Positions 1 through 10,750 of a stretch of DNA of 64,000 bases are shown here, one piece after another. The stretch covers positions 43,831,065 to 43,895,064 of the forward strand of contig NC_085141.1 in assembly GCF_024139115.2 (NCBI RefSeq). The letters are read 5' to 3'. The notes below the pieces were generated by a model. The model ran no database searches, was not told the origin of the DNA, and worked only from the letters and a program-made list of their open reading frames with translations. Every line of letters begins with the position of its first letter. Positions within the stretch are counted from its first letter, which is position 1. A program made the translations under genes and the position numbers. This stretch comes from Armigeres subalbatus. Lineage: Eukaryota; Arthropoda; Insecta; Diptera; Culicidae.

Positions 1-51
1 AAAGTCTCGATAATAAAGACAACAAAAAAAGAACAGCGAAACGTTTTGATT

Positions 52-147
52 TTCTCGTATACTAAGTATACGTAAAGGCTATATGATCGCTCCAATAGTG
101 TTATATACCAATCGACTCAGTTCGACGAATTGAGGTGATGTCTGTGT
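52..147 (+). repeat. Family A repeat, left part of an interrupted copy
   Basis: This is the left end of a dispersed repeat seen several times in the window. It opens with a TTCTCGTATAC-type start, then a conserved stretch containing GTGTTATATACCAATCGACT and a GATGTCTGTGT block. Other copies begin near 10325, 13849, 14467 and, on the minus strand, 37677-38196. The copy is cut at 147 by the R1-clade element and resumes at 5604. No coding capacity is seen; it behaves as a non-autonomous interspersed repeat of unknown class. Confidence 0.75.
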
Positions 148-640
148 TTTTTTTTTCCTTTCTAAGCAATTAAGGGGGAATCTGCTCAACAGACATCCTG
201 GGTTGTCCAGGAAGTGCGGGGTTAGAGGCCACCTCCAACGAGGGAGGCAGGACTGCATCCCCGACCCGCTAAAACGTTTCCATTGCCGCCAAGCTCATCG
301 TCCCTTCGGTACAACCAGAAAGCAATGCTTCAAAGGGGGGCCAGTGCATAACGCACCCTCGAGGTTAGCTGCGTGTCTTTGCAGCATCGAACATCGTGAC
401 TTGCTTTTTAAGAAGAACACCATGGTATTGTGAAAGCGCATTGCCGGCTTTCCAGGTGGCCTTACCACGCCTTATGTCCTCGGAAGGTGGGAAGGGCCGA
501 CTTCGCGCCTGCTTCCCTCTGCACGACTGGTATCAAGAATGATGATGCCGCGTGCACCCCAAATTGACCTCTCTGCCATTGGGCCCTTTCGTCAGCACAC
601 AGAGGGACTTGCCGACGCGGTGCCTACGCCTGCCCCAGCC
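148..640 (-). other. 3' UTR of the R1-clade element
   Basis: A GC-rich stretch downstream of ORF2 on the minus strand, ending in the short A tail (T run 148-156). No sustained open frame in the ORF2 direction is convincing here. The plus-strand open frames in this stretch are antisense shadows. Confidence 0.6.
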
Positions 641-3512
641 TTGACGAGGACCCCTTTCCGTCCTCGGGGTCGGAACCCGCCCGGTTGACCGACGCCGCGA
701 AAGCGACGATACCATGTTGTTCTTTGCGCGGCCACTTGATCGATAAAAGGATCGAGTTCGACCACAGGACACCGGTATGACCCATGAAGCCGACTCCGAA
801 CCCTCGGGTGAGGCCGAGTGCCCGAACCGGTGTAGGTACTGTCTGAAGCAACCATGGCCTGTAAGGACCTGAGTCAGGTGGAAAGTGATTTCCCCATGGC
901 GCCTCTTGACCCACGTACCTATCTCCGGTATCAACCTATGTGTCTATCTACCTTTAGTGGAACTGTCCCACGCACGCTGTTATTTGACCATTGATGCCAA
1001 CCTGACAGTCTTACGGATGCCTCGCGTGCCGCGCATTTCGAAGCACTCTATGTCTTCACCGATAACGTTGTCAATAGGCATCATACCGATGATGATGAAA
1101 AGTTCATCGTGCGACACGGTACGGTACGCGCTTGCAACTCTTAGGCACATGAGCCTATACGTACTTTCTAACTTCGTTCTGTAGCAGTTAATACGCAGGG
1201 CCGTGCCCCAAGCTGGCCTCCCATACCTCAGTATGGACAGAGCAACGCTAGCCAGAAGCTTGCGCTTGCTGGCATAAACCGCAGAGCTATTGGACATCAT
1301 CCGGGACAATGCCACTATAGCTGTGGAGGCACGCTTGCAGGCGTAATTGACGTGGCTACCAAAGGTGAGCTTATCGTCGATTATTACCCCAAGAGTTTGA
1401 TTGAGCGTTCAGAGGTGATCGTGCAGTTGCCTGCCCTTATCACCGCTTGCTGCTCCGACTTTCGGTTGTTAACAACAACCACCTCAGTCTTGTGGTGAGC
1501 CAGTTCTAACTTCCTGGAACTCATCCACTCCTCCACAATTGCGATCGAGTGGGCTGCAGTCAACTCCACCTCTTCGATCGATTCGCCGTAGACCTCCAGC
1601 GTAATATCGTCAGCGAAGCCGACGATTACCACGCCCACCGGGAACTTCAACCTCAAGACACCGTCGTACATGACGTTCCATAACACCGGAACCAGTATGA
1701 AGCTTTGCGGAACCCCTGAGGTTATGTCAACGCACTTCCGACCCACCTCCGTGTCGTATACCAGTACTCGATTCTGGAAGTAGCTTCCGAGAATCTTGTA
1801 CAGGTACTCGGGAATTCCAAGACGCAGGAGCGCATCTGCAATAGCTACCCAACTGGCACTATTGAAAGCATTCCTCACGTCGAGAGTCACTACTGCACAA
1901 TAGCGAACTCCCCTCGTCTTACGCTGGATAGCTATCTCCGCGGATTTGGTAACCGACAAGATAGCGTCTACGTCGACTTACCCTTTCGGAAGCCAAACTG
2001 GTTACTCGATAGACCATCCGCACCCTCCGTGCTTATCAACAACCTGTTGAAGATGATCTTCTCGAGCACCTTCCCCGCCGTATCAAGCAGACACATTGGT
2101 CTATATGCCGACGGATCCCCCGTTGGTTTTCTCGCCTTTAGTAATAGGACCAAGCTCTGCCTTTTCCATGCTTCAGGGAAGACTCCCTCGTCCAGACATC
2201 TCTGCATGACAGATCTGAACATCTCGGGAGCCTCAGCAATGGCCGCTTTGATGGCCAGGTTCGGAATACCATCCGGTCCTGGCGCCTTACCTTCATTAAG
2301 GGACTGTGCAATCCCCGCAAGTTCCGCTACAGTTACCCTTTCCTCTTCGGCCACCCTGGCCCCTGGCAGCTCCACAAAGGTAGGCCAGGGACTTGGGTCG
2401 TGACGTGGGAAGAGCCCCGCGATGATCCTCTCCAGCATCTCTGGAGACCGCTCTGTAGGGGCCATCGCCCCACGTGTCTCGGCCATTACGACCCTATAGG
2501 CGTCACCCCATGGATTCGCGTTGGCACTTTGACACAGGCCCTCGAAGCAGGCTTTTTTGCTTGATCTAATCTCAGTCTTCAGAGCGGCTCTAGCAGCCAC
2601 GAACGCCACCCGTCGTTCAACACGCTCCTTTTCTGTGCGTGCTCGCTGCATCCGCCTCCTTGCCCGTAGGCAGGTTCGCAATTGCTTGAGTCCACCAGTA
2701 AGCCGGTGGCCTCCCATTCCTAGGGTGGACTTTCCTCGCATGCACGCGAGAGTACTGTTACCAGCTGTTCGCCGCTCAGACCGAGAGTATTGTGCTCGCG
2801 GCGGAGCGCTTCCTTAAACACCTCGTCGTTGAAGTATGATGTCTTCCACATACGAGGGCTAGGCCTCGCCCGTTCTTCCGTCCGCTGAATGCTGGTCGTA
2901 TAGTCGATACTGTAGCGAACCGCCTGGTGCTCGCAGTGAGTGTAGCCATCATCTACTCTCCAGTTCGAACTACTCGTTTGGCCAGGGCTCCAGAACGTAA
3001 CGTCGATAATCGACTCGGCCCCGTTCCAGCTGTAGCTACTTTTGGTACCGACATTAGCCAAGTCCACATCCAACATGGCCATGGCCATCCAGCAGGACCT
3101 ACCCCCGTTGATTCGTGAATCGGCTTCCCCGATACATGGCCCAAGAGTTGAAGTCCCCTGCTATAACCACCGGCCTACGCCCCATCAAGTTAGCCGTCAA
3201 ACAATCCAGCATACGAACGAACTGATCGATTGACCATCGAGGAGGCGCATAGCAGCTGCAAAAGAAGACCCCGTTGATTTTGGCAATGACGAAGCCCTCG
3301 TGTGTCGAAGACACCAACTCTTGGACTGGGTATTTCCCCGTTGTCCATATCGCCGCCATTTTAGACCCATCGGTGACCCAATTACCGTTCCTTGCGGGTA
3401 CCCGGTAAGGATCTGCTATGATGGCGATATCCGTCCCCCATTCAGCAACTGTCTGACACAGCAGTTGCTGGGCTGCATCACAGTGGTTCAGGTTTAGCTG
3501 CGTTACCTGCAC
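640..3512 (-). pseudogene. R1-type ORF2: endonuclease and reverse transcriptase, broken
   Basis: ORF2 of the R1-clade element, read in several frames. The N-terminal APE-type endonuclease begins at 3512 (start MQVTQLNLNH) and includes the AGDFNSW motif near 3130; the EN C-terminus continues in another frame at 2720-3088. The RT N-terminus lies at 1968-2741 with GKAPGPDGIPN. The palm is at 1384-1959: the catalytic FADD is encoded at 1606-1617, while the usual GVPQGSVLGP motif reads GVPQSFILVP, a sign of decay. The C-terminal part at 980-1315, continuing into 640-934, includes the HGCFRQYLHRFGH stretch that precedes the zinc-binding end in R1 proteins. In the family ORF2 nicks DNA and primes cDNA at the nick. 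Breaks lie near 3090, 2730, 1965 and 1350, and again after HRFGH. Confidence 0.9.
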
Positions 3513-3534
3513 TGTGATTTTGCAGCACGCTTAA

Positions 3535-5296
3535 ACGCCGGGCACTTCGAACCCCCCATGGGGTGCTTGCTGTTCGCAGCTTTGCTGAAACAGATCAAAC
3601 AGTTGGGAGGGTTCGTGCAGCATTGTGCCTTATGTCCCTCCAATCCGCAGCGTAGATAGAGCTTGCTTCTGTCAGGGCCATTGCTTGTGCCCCGGTTCCA
3701 GGCACTTGAAGCAATCTTCGGATTGCTGATATATGCCCACAGGGCATACCGACCACCCCACCTTGATGCTCCCTAATTTGACTACCTTCTACCTTGACGC
3801 AACATCTTGCGGCTACAATGAAAATAAAAACACAAAAATCAGCCGGGAATAGAACCATGGACCTTGAGATGTGTAACCTTGTACTATAACCATCACACCA
3901 TCAATTCTATTTGAATACTCTGCCACGAGTGTACTACATAAACAACAAAGTCATTTGTAACTTCATTGTACCTTATACGGAACAGGCAGGAGACTGTCAA
4001 AAATAAAATGCTGCTCAGCTGAGCTCAAAGTGTTTTGCAACATATCAGAAACATTGTCGTAACATCAATGAACCAATGAGTTTTTAATACTGCAACTTAC
4101 CTGTTTTGTTTGTGATATGAAACACATTCAATTCCAAATCACCCAACAAGTCAGATGCGTTGCATATTGCAACATTGTAGGTTTCTGAAACTGGAAAGTG
4201 GCTTTAATGTGACGCGATGTATTGCTAGTGTCTTTAATGCAATTTTTTAGGAACAAACAGCTATTTGACAGATGTTACGCGTGTTGCTTGGGCAGGTTTT
4301 TAACCCTTAGATTCACCTCCGTCGTGAGTGCCCTCACCTTGACCGTCTCGCCTAGGACTTCCTCCGCCAACTTCTTGTAGGCGGCGCCCTTTTGTGAGAC
4401 GCCCCGCTTCAGCTCGAGGATCATCTCGCCCATGACGTCTTCGGTTTCCCCTTGTTCTTGACCAGGGTTCAGGAGGCGTCATCCTCCTCTATTTCCCTGG
4501 TCTGGGGCGGCTGAGAGCTCTCAGCCTGCCGTAACCCCTTACCACCGTGTTTCCTGGGTGGACGGACCTTTCCAGGTCCTTCCTCCCCCGGTTTTGGAGG
4601 TACCTGGCCGGGGTTCAGCTTCCCAGCCCCACTACCCTTGTTCGGGGTAGTAACCCTCCGTGTTTTGGAGCGGCCCCCGGGGAGCTCATCCCCTGGAGAC
4701 TGTCTTCCCCGTTTTTGTGTCTGCTCCGTTGGAGCACTCACCCCCAACGTGCCCGCGAATACTTTAGCCTCAGTCTGGGTAGACTTTGGCACCACCGTCT
4801 TCGCTGGCACGCCCTCGGTCGATTCGACCTTGCCCAAATCCGCAAATTCTTGGGCCTCAGTCTGGGTAGACCTCGACTCCACAGATTTCACGGGTTCGCT
4901 CTTGGCCGTCCCGACCGCCGTTTCCAGCTTGGCGTCCAACATTGACTTTCGAAGTTTCAGCAAGCTCCTCTCGATTTCCTTACTGATATTATGCTTCGAT
5001 GACGCAACGTCGATGATGGCGTCCAGCTGTTCCATCGCCACCTCGAAGGCCGAAAGCCCATCGCGTTTGCCCACGCTGGCGCTGCGCACTGAGCTGCCGA
5101 CTATTGCCTCTGGCCTCCTAGGCGGAGACCTGAACAACCCACCTCTTGCGAAGGGGTTGTCGCCTACACTACTACCACTAATTGAAGAATTGACTTGGTT
5201 TTCCATTTTGGTCCCACGAGTTGCTCGGGAAAAGAGGTCCACCACGCCAGAGCCCAGCATGACGCGGTAAGGGACAATTACTGTGGAGGGTGCCAA
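3535..5296 (-). pseudogene. R1-type ORF1 (gag-like nucleic-acid-binding protein), broken
   Basis: The N-terminal portion is open at 4469-5296; an internal methionine at 5204-5206 (MENQVNSS) may be the true start. It is rich in Ser, Pro, Lys and Glu with a low-complexity STQTEA repeat. The frame continues in pieces to about 4300, where a roughly 500-bp insertion interrupts it. It resumes near 3790 with IKVGWSVCPV followed by CFKCLEPGHK, then RCGLEGHKAQC and a CTNPPNCLIC segment, which are the tandem CCHC knuckles typical of R1/I gag proteins; one knuckle cysteine is lost and a frameshift splits the first knuckle. The product would bind the element RNA in a ribonucleoprotein particle. Its end abuts the ORF2 start at 3512. 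Confidence 0.82.
3795..4290 (-). repeat. Insertion inside R1 ORF1, with tRNA-like promoter remnant
   Basis: AT-rich DNA of about 500 bp breaks the GC-rich ORF1. Read on the minus strand its distal part contains GGTTCTATTCC, close to the pol III B box, preceded about 50 bp upstream by an A-box-like TGGTGTGATGG. That suggests a tRNA-derived SINE. I could not find a clean target duplication, so its borders are approximate and the class is uncertain. Confidence 0.4.
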
Positions 5297-5603
5297 GGTA
5301 CCCCACAGGCTCCGTTAAAGGCCTAGCTCATTATTTCACCCCCCTGGCCATGCATCCCCCCAGCACGGATCGCTTAACGCCTTGGGAGTAGGGGTTAGGG
5401 ACGATGGTCCCGTCTCCCCACTCACTCTAGCTGATGTCAGAAGGACAACAGTGCCCAGGCTGCACTACCAGCTAAGTACGCAACTCTTAGCTGGCGGTCA
5501 ATTGTCATCGGAAGACCCGTGGAAGCGTGAGATTGGAACTTGTGAGGACCAGAGCTGTGTAGGTCGCTCCTTCCCAGATGTAAACTCACCATTTCGCAGC
5601 CCA
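5297..5603 (-). other. 5' UTR of the R1-clade element
   Basis: GC-richer sequence upstream of ORF1 on the minus strand, ending at the right-hand copy of the 15-bp target duplication (5604). In this clade the internal promoter lies in the 5' UTR, but I do not see a decisive initiator. Confidence 0.55.
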
Positions 5604-5866
5604 AGGTGATGTCTGTGTGTATGTGTGTGTGTGTCTGTGTGCACCCACCCAAAAAAAGTGTCACTCCTTTTTCAGGCACTTATCCTTAACCCTTAATTTA
5701 CTCGCAACAAGTTGCATTCGACGCACGATACTCTACCATTGTTTCCTATTGAAAATTGGCCAGATCGGACTATGGGCTCAAGAGTAGTGGCTATTTTTAT
5801 AATGCACGAGAAAGGTACCATCACCGCTAGGTGGATTAATCAGGGTTTTTTTTAATTCAATTTTCA
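5604..5866 (+). repeat. Family A repeat, right part of the interrupted copy
   Basis: Continues the copy broken at 147. It starts with the duplicated target, runs through a GT microsatellite (5612-5641), the CGCAACAAGTTGCATTCGAC block shared by all full copies, and the family's end CACCGCTAGGTGGATTAATC followed by a T run. The same end occurs near 10735, 14545 and, inverted, at 37680. Confidence 0.75.
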
Positions 5867-5869
5867 GGA

Positions 5870-6040
5870 ATGATACATACAAATGAACTTCAACCAACTG
5901 GAGCTCGGCTTTCGACATATGCCCGCAAGCTTCCATGTGACAATCCCAAAGTACATAGAAGATATGTTGAGGAAATCACACAGTTGGCTTCAAGTCCTTA
6001 CCGTTACGAGTTATCCGAGTTAGTAATCCTTACGTTATGA
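5870..6040 (+). CDS. Short coding-like ORF, 56 aa, unknown
   Basis: ATG at 5870-5872, stop at 6038-6040. The protein is mixed and hydrophilic (it includes TGARLSTYARKLPCDNPK), unlike low-complexity AT-rich noise, and codon third positions vary as in coding DNA. A splice-acceptor-like TTTTCAG ends at 5867, just before the ATG, so it could be an exon remnant rather than a complete gene. I recognise no family. Downstream, 6310-6508 contains another in-frame coding-like stretch without a good start. Both could be parts of a dead gene or an unrecognised transposon. Confidence 0.25.
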   Translation: MIHTNELQPTGARLSTYARKLPCDNPKVHRRYVEEITQLASSPYRYELSELVILTL

Positions 6041-6958
6041 GTTTCAGCCAAACAGAACTTCCATTGACTTTGATAGCTGGTCATGTAGTAGAGTACCTGG
6101 ATGTAGATCTTACGCTCACAGTGAGCCTCACTATACATGAATAATCTGTGCGTCGATAATTGGATCCCGGATGACATACTTAAAAATAAGAATATATTGC
6201 TTCAAGGACATTTCAACACTAAAAATTAGGTAAAATCATTATCAGAGCTAACATCTCGATGTGGATAGAGTAGAGCAGCACATTCGAGCGCAATGCAATT
6301 CTGAGCTAAGGAACTTTGTGCATATGAACGAATTACTTCTTTCGTTCTGAAAACTGTAGTTCACAATTCGAATGAAACGCCACCATCAAGAAGTTATGCC
6401 TTTTTGAATCCATATCATCCATATTTCAACCGCATTGAAACACCAGAAACGCTTTACGAACGTTATAATAAAATATTGGCACGACATCTTTGGAAAGTTT
6501 TGTACTGACCATCTGAACGGTCAGTGGCTTTTCAGTTAACATTAATCATCGGTATATGGTCGCTTTACCTGATTCAATTGGAACATTGCAGCATTGGCAG
6601 GAATTCGCTTTTCAGTGTTTGTTAACAAAATCATGTACGCCCAAATCGCAAATCGGTTCGGAATTGCCTACATTACGGCTTTCACAAACGATTTGTACAC
6701 GATAAGCTTGGTTGTTGTGCCACAATCAACACACCAGAAGGGGAACAGGAACTTGTTCATATTTGAACATGGTGGAAAAGTGTTCGGTTCTTGGGAACAC
6801 TTTTCTGAACCGTACAATTTTCACCAAAATGCATCAACAAAATACTTACATCGTCGAAAAACGTGTCCAAATGATCAAATAAAGTTTGTATGAATTATCA
6901 TTTATCATATTTTGTGTATATATGGTATACAAGTAAACATAATCCGGAAAATTATAGA
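6041..6958. other. AT-rich stretch without an identified gene
   Basis: Contains a coding-like but startless reading frame at about 6310-6508 on the plus strand and an open frame at 6594-6893 of low coding quality. No recognised domain, RNA gene or terminal repeat is seen. Confidence 0.5.
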
Positions 6959-7210
6959 TTTTTTGACGTAAACTACGTCTAAGGGAAGACTCGGATACAG
7001 GGTGTAAAATGAAAATTTCAAAATTGGGGACCGTCACGAAATCATGTAAGATTTGTAACATTAATAGGTCCTTTATCTTACAATGGATTTTAAAGATTTG
7101 TATATCAATCGATTCGCAAACTCTCCACCAATTTACCAATAGTATTGAAACTTTTGATTATCAACGCCAAACTATTGAAAATTTTAGTTCTTTTATGCAT
7201 CATGCATCCC
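6959..7210 (+). repeat. Family C repeat copy
   Basis: Begins with a T run and GACGTAAACTACGTC, then AATTGGGGACCGTCACGAAA and a TTTTAAAGATTTG block. The same order occurs on the minus strand at 11560-11895 (with GACGTAGGATTACGTC at its end) and partly at 60340-60500. No coding region. It is an interspersed element of unknown class; the GACGTA-TACGTC terminus suggests a DNA transposon derivative. Confidence 0.6.
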
Positions 7211-7484
7211 CTATACAGCATGTGCAAATGCTTGGTAATTGCCTACTTTCAGGGTATTATTAATTATTGAACGATGGTGTATGAAAGGGGTGGTGGGAGG
7301 TGCTGCTAAAGTTGGGAAGTAGTGTAGGTGGGTTGATTCCTTCTCTTCTATAAAGAGCGGAATGATTGGTTCAGTGTATTATTTTTGGTTTTACGTAGTT
7401 TACGTCGAGCGGTCGTGTCTTGTATACAACCCCAAGATTTTTTTGTTAAATGGCTTATGTGTCCGTCACTGGGGTATCTCCAAC

Positions 7485-7967
7485 CTGGGCTGGCAATAGT
7501 CATCGTCATAGCACGAAATGCCACAGTAGCGACGAGTTGCAGTGTCTTCATTGCTACTCTACACATCGTCAATGACGCGCACGACGTTAGCTTTCGTCGT
7601 GTAACCAAATCGTCATGACGACATCGAAGAATGAAAACTTCATACCGTTATTCTTTAGGCGGCAGCTGCCATGCGAAGATTTTTACTAATCCTTTGTAAT
7701 AATGAATTTGAAGCAACGTATGAAAGCGTTATGAATGTTATCGATACATTTATGTTACCAAAGTTCGTTTTATTTGTTTATTTGAGACGCTATTATGTTT
7801 TTAACCAGTCCGTCTATAATGACGTGCAGTCAATTGTGTGAAGAAGTGACGACGGAAATCGTCATAACTTTTGGCTGCGCGACTATCGTCGTGGTACGCA
7901 TGCGGCGCGAAGAAAACAAATAGGTGTTGCGTCGTGCAATGTCGTGGAATGACTATTGTCAGCCCTG
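7485..7967. mobile_element. hAT-type MITE with 8-bp target duplication
   Basis: The termini are inverted repeats: left CTGGGCTGGCAATAGTCAT, right end (reverse complement) CAGGGCTGACAATAGTCAT, 17 of 19 matching. The 8-bp TCTCCAAC flanks it directly at 7477-7484 and 7968-7975. Eight-base duplications and a CAGGG-type end fit the hAT superfamily. The 483-bp interior has no transposase. It is rich in CGTCAT and ATCGTC words in both orientations, possibly subterminal transposase-binding sites. Confidence 0.85.
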
Positions 7968-7975
7968 TCTCCAAC

Positions 7976-8034
7976 TAATGTTGCTAACTAAAAGCATTCA
8001 TCACACAATTATTCAGAAAAATATATAAAGCTTT
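7976..8034. other. Spacer between the hAT MITE and family D
   Basis: Short AT-rich spacer; nothing recognised. Confidence 0.5.
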
Positions 8035-8170
8035 TAGTGGAATGTATTCAACCGTCTAAGACGAATTAAGTACTCTCCATTTAATTCCACCAGTTAATTT
8101 TTAGTTATCTTTGCAGATACGTATTTCGACCACAACTGTGTGGTCGTCTTCAGTGTCTCGTACTTGACTC
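8035..8170 (+). repeat. Family D repeat copy
   Basis: Contains AGTGGAATGTATTCAACCGT, then CTCCATTTAATTCCAC and the GATACGTATTTCGACC block followed by a short inverted repeat (GACCACAACTGTGTGGTC). The same block order is found at 10893-11010, and the block is inverted at 32865-32935. No coding region. Short interspersed element of unknown class. Confidence 0.6.
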
Positions 8171-9619
8171 GACTTATTATCAACAGTTCTATCGTAATGA
8201 CTTTATCGGTTAAAAGCTTAATGGGAAACAAATGATTACTAAATTAGAAAACAGTTCAGTCTATACCCAATGTCATTTTTTTTTATCTTTAGCAGTTATG
8301 TGATAATTGTTATTCCATGGAAAGGTGAATTCGCCTCACACTTCAGCGAAGGCGGTTATACTTCCCAGATTTTCCCACCGCCTTATGTGGCACCCACCCT
8401 GCGATAGATCGCCACGTGTAAGCCTTTTCTGGAATCAGACCACAATGTTGTTTTTTTTTTCACTGTTGAACCTTTTATCTGCCCAGTAGCAAACGACAAC
8501 GATGACGACCGAAGGTAGGTACGTATATTTACCGTTGTATTATTTATGAACAGCAGCGAGAAATTCGCTTCCGAACTGAATATGCATGAAATTATTCAAA
8601 TCGAAAACCAATGAAGGTGAACAACTTGAGGCGAAACCTAACTTATTTCGTAGCTCCCTTGTGTGATCCGCCGTTTTGCATTTTTTCCCTTTTTTTTCGG
8701 TGGAAATTTGATGCGAAGAAAAGGTGTCTTGATTTTCCGATTCACTGCTTCACGACGCGTTCGGAACGAAGACAGTGATTTGGTGAAGTCGTTAAAATTT
8801 AGTTTCAAGTTATGCTGTGAGAAAAAAGTTCCTTGGGAATTACAAATTCGATTTGCACCATGCGGATGAAAATGAGATTTAAGCGACACATCAGGAATGT
8901 CAAAGTTAGTGCAGCGATCAACTTGACTCATACCGACAGTTGGGCATTGATGTGACTTCGGAAGGTGAGAGCACGTCCGCAAAATGTGTTCAATCAGTAG
9001 AAAAAAAGCTATTATGCGATGCAGTATCACGTGGAATATGCAAGTTCTACACACCAGCAGCTGAATATTTCAGCTGACAGGTTTCTGTTCATGTGCGCTA
9101 TAATTCATGCAGCTAAATAACTACATACACGTAATACCTATTAGGGTGGGATAAATTTATATTCTATTTGACTTCTTACTACAGTCGTCTCTCGATATTT
9201 AAGGGACCATCGATATAAGGGAGGAAAACTGAAATGGATACTAGATCGAAAAAAGCTCGTTGAAAATGGCAGGAATGTTTTTGTTTTTCTTGGTCATGTC
9301 TAACGGAACATATTTTTGGTAGTTCTGGATCCTAAAATTATTCCTTATGGATACTCATGAACTATTTTATGGATTTATTATAGCGTTTTATGGAACAATT
9401 TGGTGTTATTTACGGATCGTTTTTCATTTTTTTGGATCGTATTTGCACATTGACCGGTGCAAAATAAACTGTGTTCATAGTAAGGAAAAGGTGTGGAGAC
9501 TGGATCTTAATGGGCTAGGAGAACCGGAAGTAGAATCACTAAAATTTATCATGGGAAGGTGTAGCCAACGTTAATCAAAACAATTTTAAAAATTACAAGC
9601 TGATTTTTTTGAAAATGGT
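8171..9619. other. No recognisable gene; short repeat remnants
   Basis: AT-rich DNA. An open frame on the minus strand (8638-9054) has no recognisable domain and poly-Lys/Ser composition. Near 9179-9225 a TCTCGATATTTAAGGGACC / TCGATATAAGGGAGG pair resembles a pogo/Tc1-type terminus. Nothing else is supported. Confidence 0.45.
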
Positions 9620-9635
9620 TTATTGCACGAGATTA

Positions 9636-10054
9636 CAACGAGAGAGTACAAGACGCTTATAAGACCGGTTGTCCTCTACGGACATGAAACGTGGACAATG
9701 CTCGAGGAGGACTTGCAAGCACTCGGAGTATTCGAGAGACGGGTGCTTAGGACCATCTTTGGCGGTGTGCAAGAAGACGGTGTGTGGCGGCGAAGAATGA
9801 ACCATGAGCTCGCCCAACTTAAGGGAAGGGTACGATGGGCAGGACATGTTGCAAGAATGCCGGACAGCAACCCTGCAAAGATGGTGTTCGCTTCCGATCC
9901 GGCAGGTACGAGACGGCGTGGAGCGCAGCGAGTGAGATGGGCAGACCAGGTGCAGAACGACTTGGCGAGCGTGGGGCGTATCCGAGGATGGAGAGATGCG
10001 GCCTCGAACCGTGCATTGTGGCGTCAAATTGTTGATTCAGTGTTATCTGTTTAG
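9636..10054 (+). pseudogene. C-terminal end of a non-LTR reverse transcriptase ORF
   Basis: The frame begins in the target duplication and reads through LIRPVVLYGHETWTM, FERRVLRTIFGGVQEDGVW, GRVRWAGHVARMPDS and TRRRGAQRVRWADQV, all typical of the region after the RT palm in RTE-related insect elements. Compared with related proteins, the segment between NHELAQL and GRVRWAGH looks shortened, which I take as a small internal deletion. Upstream RT and endonuclease are absent, so the product is not functional. Stop at 10052-10054, then the short tail. Confidence 0.8.
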
Positions 10055-10078
10055 ATGTTAACTAAATAAATGAATGAA
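9636..10078 (+). mobile_element. 5'-truncated RTE-like non-LTR fragment with target duplication
   Basis: The 16-bp TTATTGCACGAGATTA flanks the fragment at 9620-9635 and 10079-10094. The element ends with an ATAAATGAATGAA-type simple tail, as in RTE-related elements that end in short repeats rather than long poly(A). Only 443 bp of 3' end were copied, the usual result of incomplete target-primed reverse transcription. Confidence 0.85.
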
Positions 10079-10324
10079 TTATTGCACGAGATTAGAAATT
10101 CAATAAACCTCAAAAATAGTATCTTTTCCGGGATCAATTCGAGAAAAACATTTATTATCACGAACAATCAAATAAATATATCTACAATGTAGATAATCAA
10201 AAGTCTAACCCGTTGCTCAAAATTATTTTCGAATGCATATTATTTTGAAATTTTTAAAATTATTTAAAGAATTGCATCCCACATCTCGCTGTGGAAATTT
10301 TTTCGTGATTCTACTTTTTCATTT

Positions 10325-10750
10325 TGCCTTTCTCGTACAACAAAGTTGTACCGGAAGTTGTACACTCCGAAAACGCACTTTTTATAGAAGCCTCTGAGAC
10401 CCGTGATATATACCAATCGACTCAGCTCGACGAACTGAGCACATGTCTGTCTGTCCGTGTGTATGTATGTGTGTATGTGTGTGTGTATGTGTGTGCACAA
10501 AAGCTAAAAAAAAGACATTAGACAACTTTTCGTATAGTAATCCTTAACCGACTTTCTCGCAACAAGTTTTATTCGACAGAGGACAAAGCCTTGTTGATCA
10601 CTATTGAATTTGATAACGATCGGTCATTGCGTTTAAAAGTTATGAAGAAAATGGTACACCGAACCATATAGGCCCCATATAAGGTTGGTGTCTTAACTAA
10701 TTGCGAGAAAGGCATCACCAACGCTAGGTGGATTAATCTGGGTTTTTTAC
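10325..10750 (+). repeat. Family A repeat, nearly complete copy
   Basis: Starts TGCCTTTCTCGTAC, carries the ATATACCAATCGACTCAGCT block, a GT microsatellite (10440-10495), the CTCGCAACAAGTTT block and the GCTAGGTGGATTAATCTGGG end. It is the best reference copy of the family in the window (about 425 bp). Confidence 0.75.

Larger units (their letters stand above)
148..5603 (-). mobile_element. R1-clade non-LTR retrotransposon, near full length, decayed
   Basis: A 5.46-kb element read on the minus strand: 5' UTR, ORF1 (gag with zinc knuckles), ORF2 (APE-type endonuclease, reverse transcriptase, C-terminal region) and a 3' UTR ending in A residues, seen as a T run at 148-156. The 15-bp sequence AGGTGATGTCTGTGT occurs at 133-147 and 5604-5618, so it is a target-site duplication; removing the element rejoins a continuous family A repeat. 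Such elements insert by target-primed reverse transcription. The copy is inactive because both ORFs are frameshifted and ORF1 carries a further insertion. Clade assignment rests on the endonuclease-RT sequence and the HRFGH-type C-terminus. The GC-rich content contrasts with the AT-rich flanks. Confidence 0.9.

Noticed and set aside
203..1184. Plus-strand and alternative-frame ORFs at the left edge
   Set aside because: Shadows of the GC-rich R1 element, which is read on the minus strand.
5612..5641. GT microsatellite as a separate feature
   Set aside because: It is a normal internal part of family A and recurs in the other full copies.
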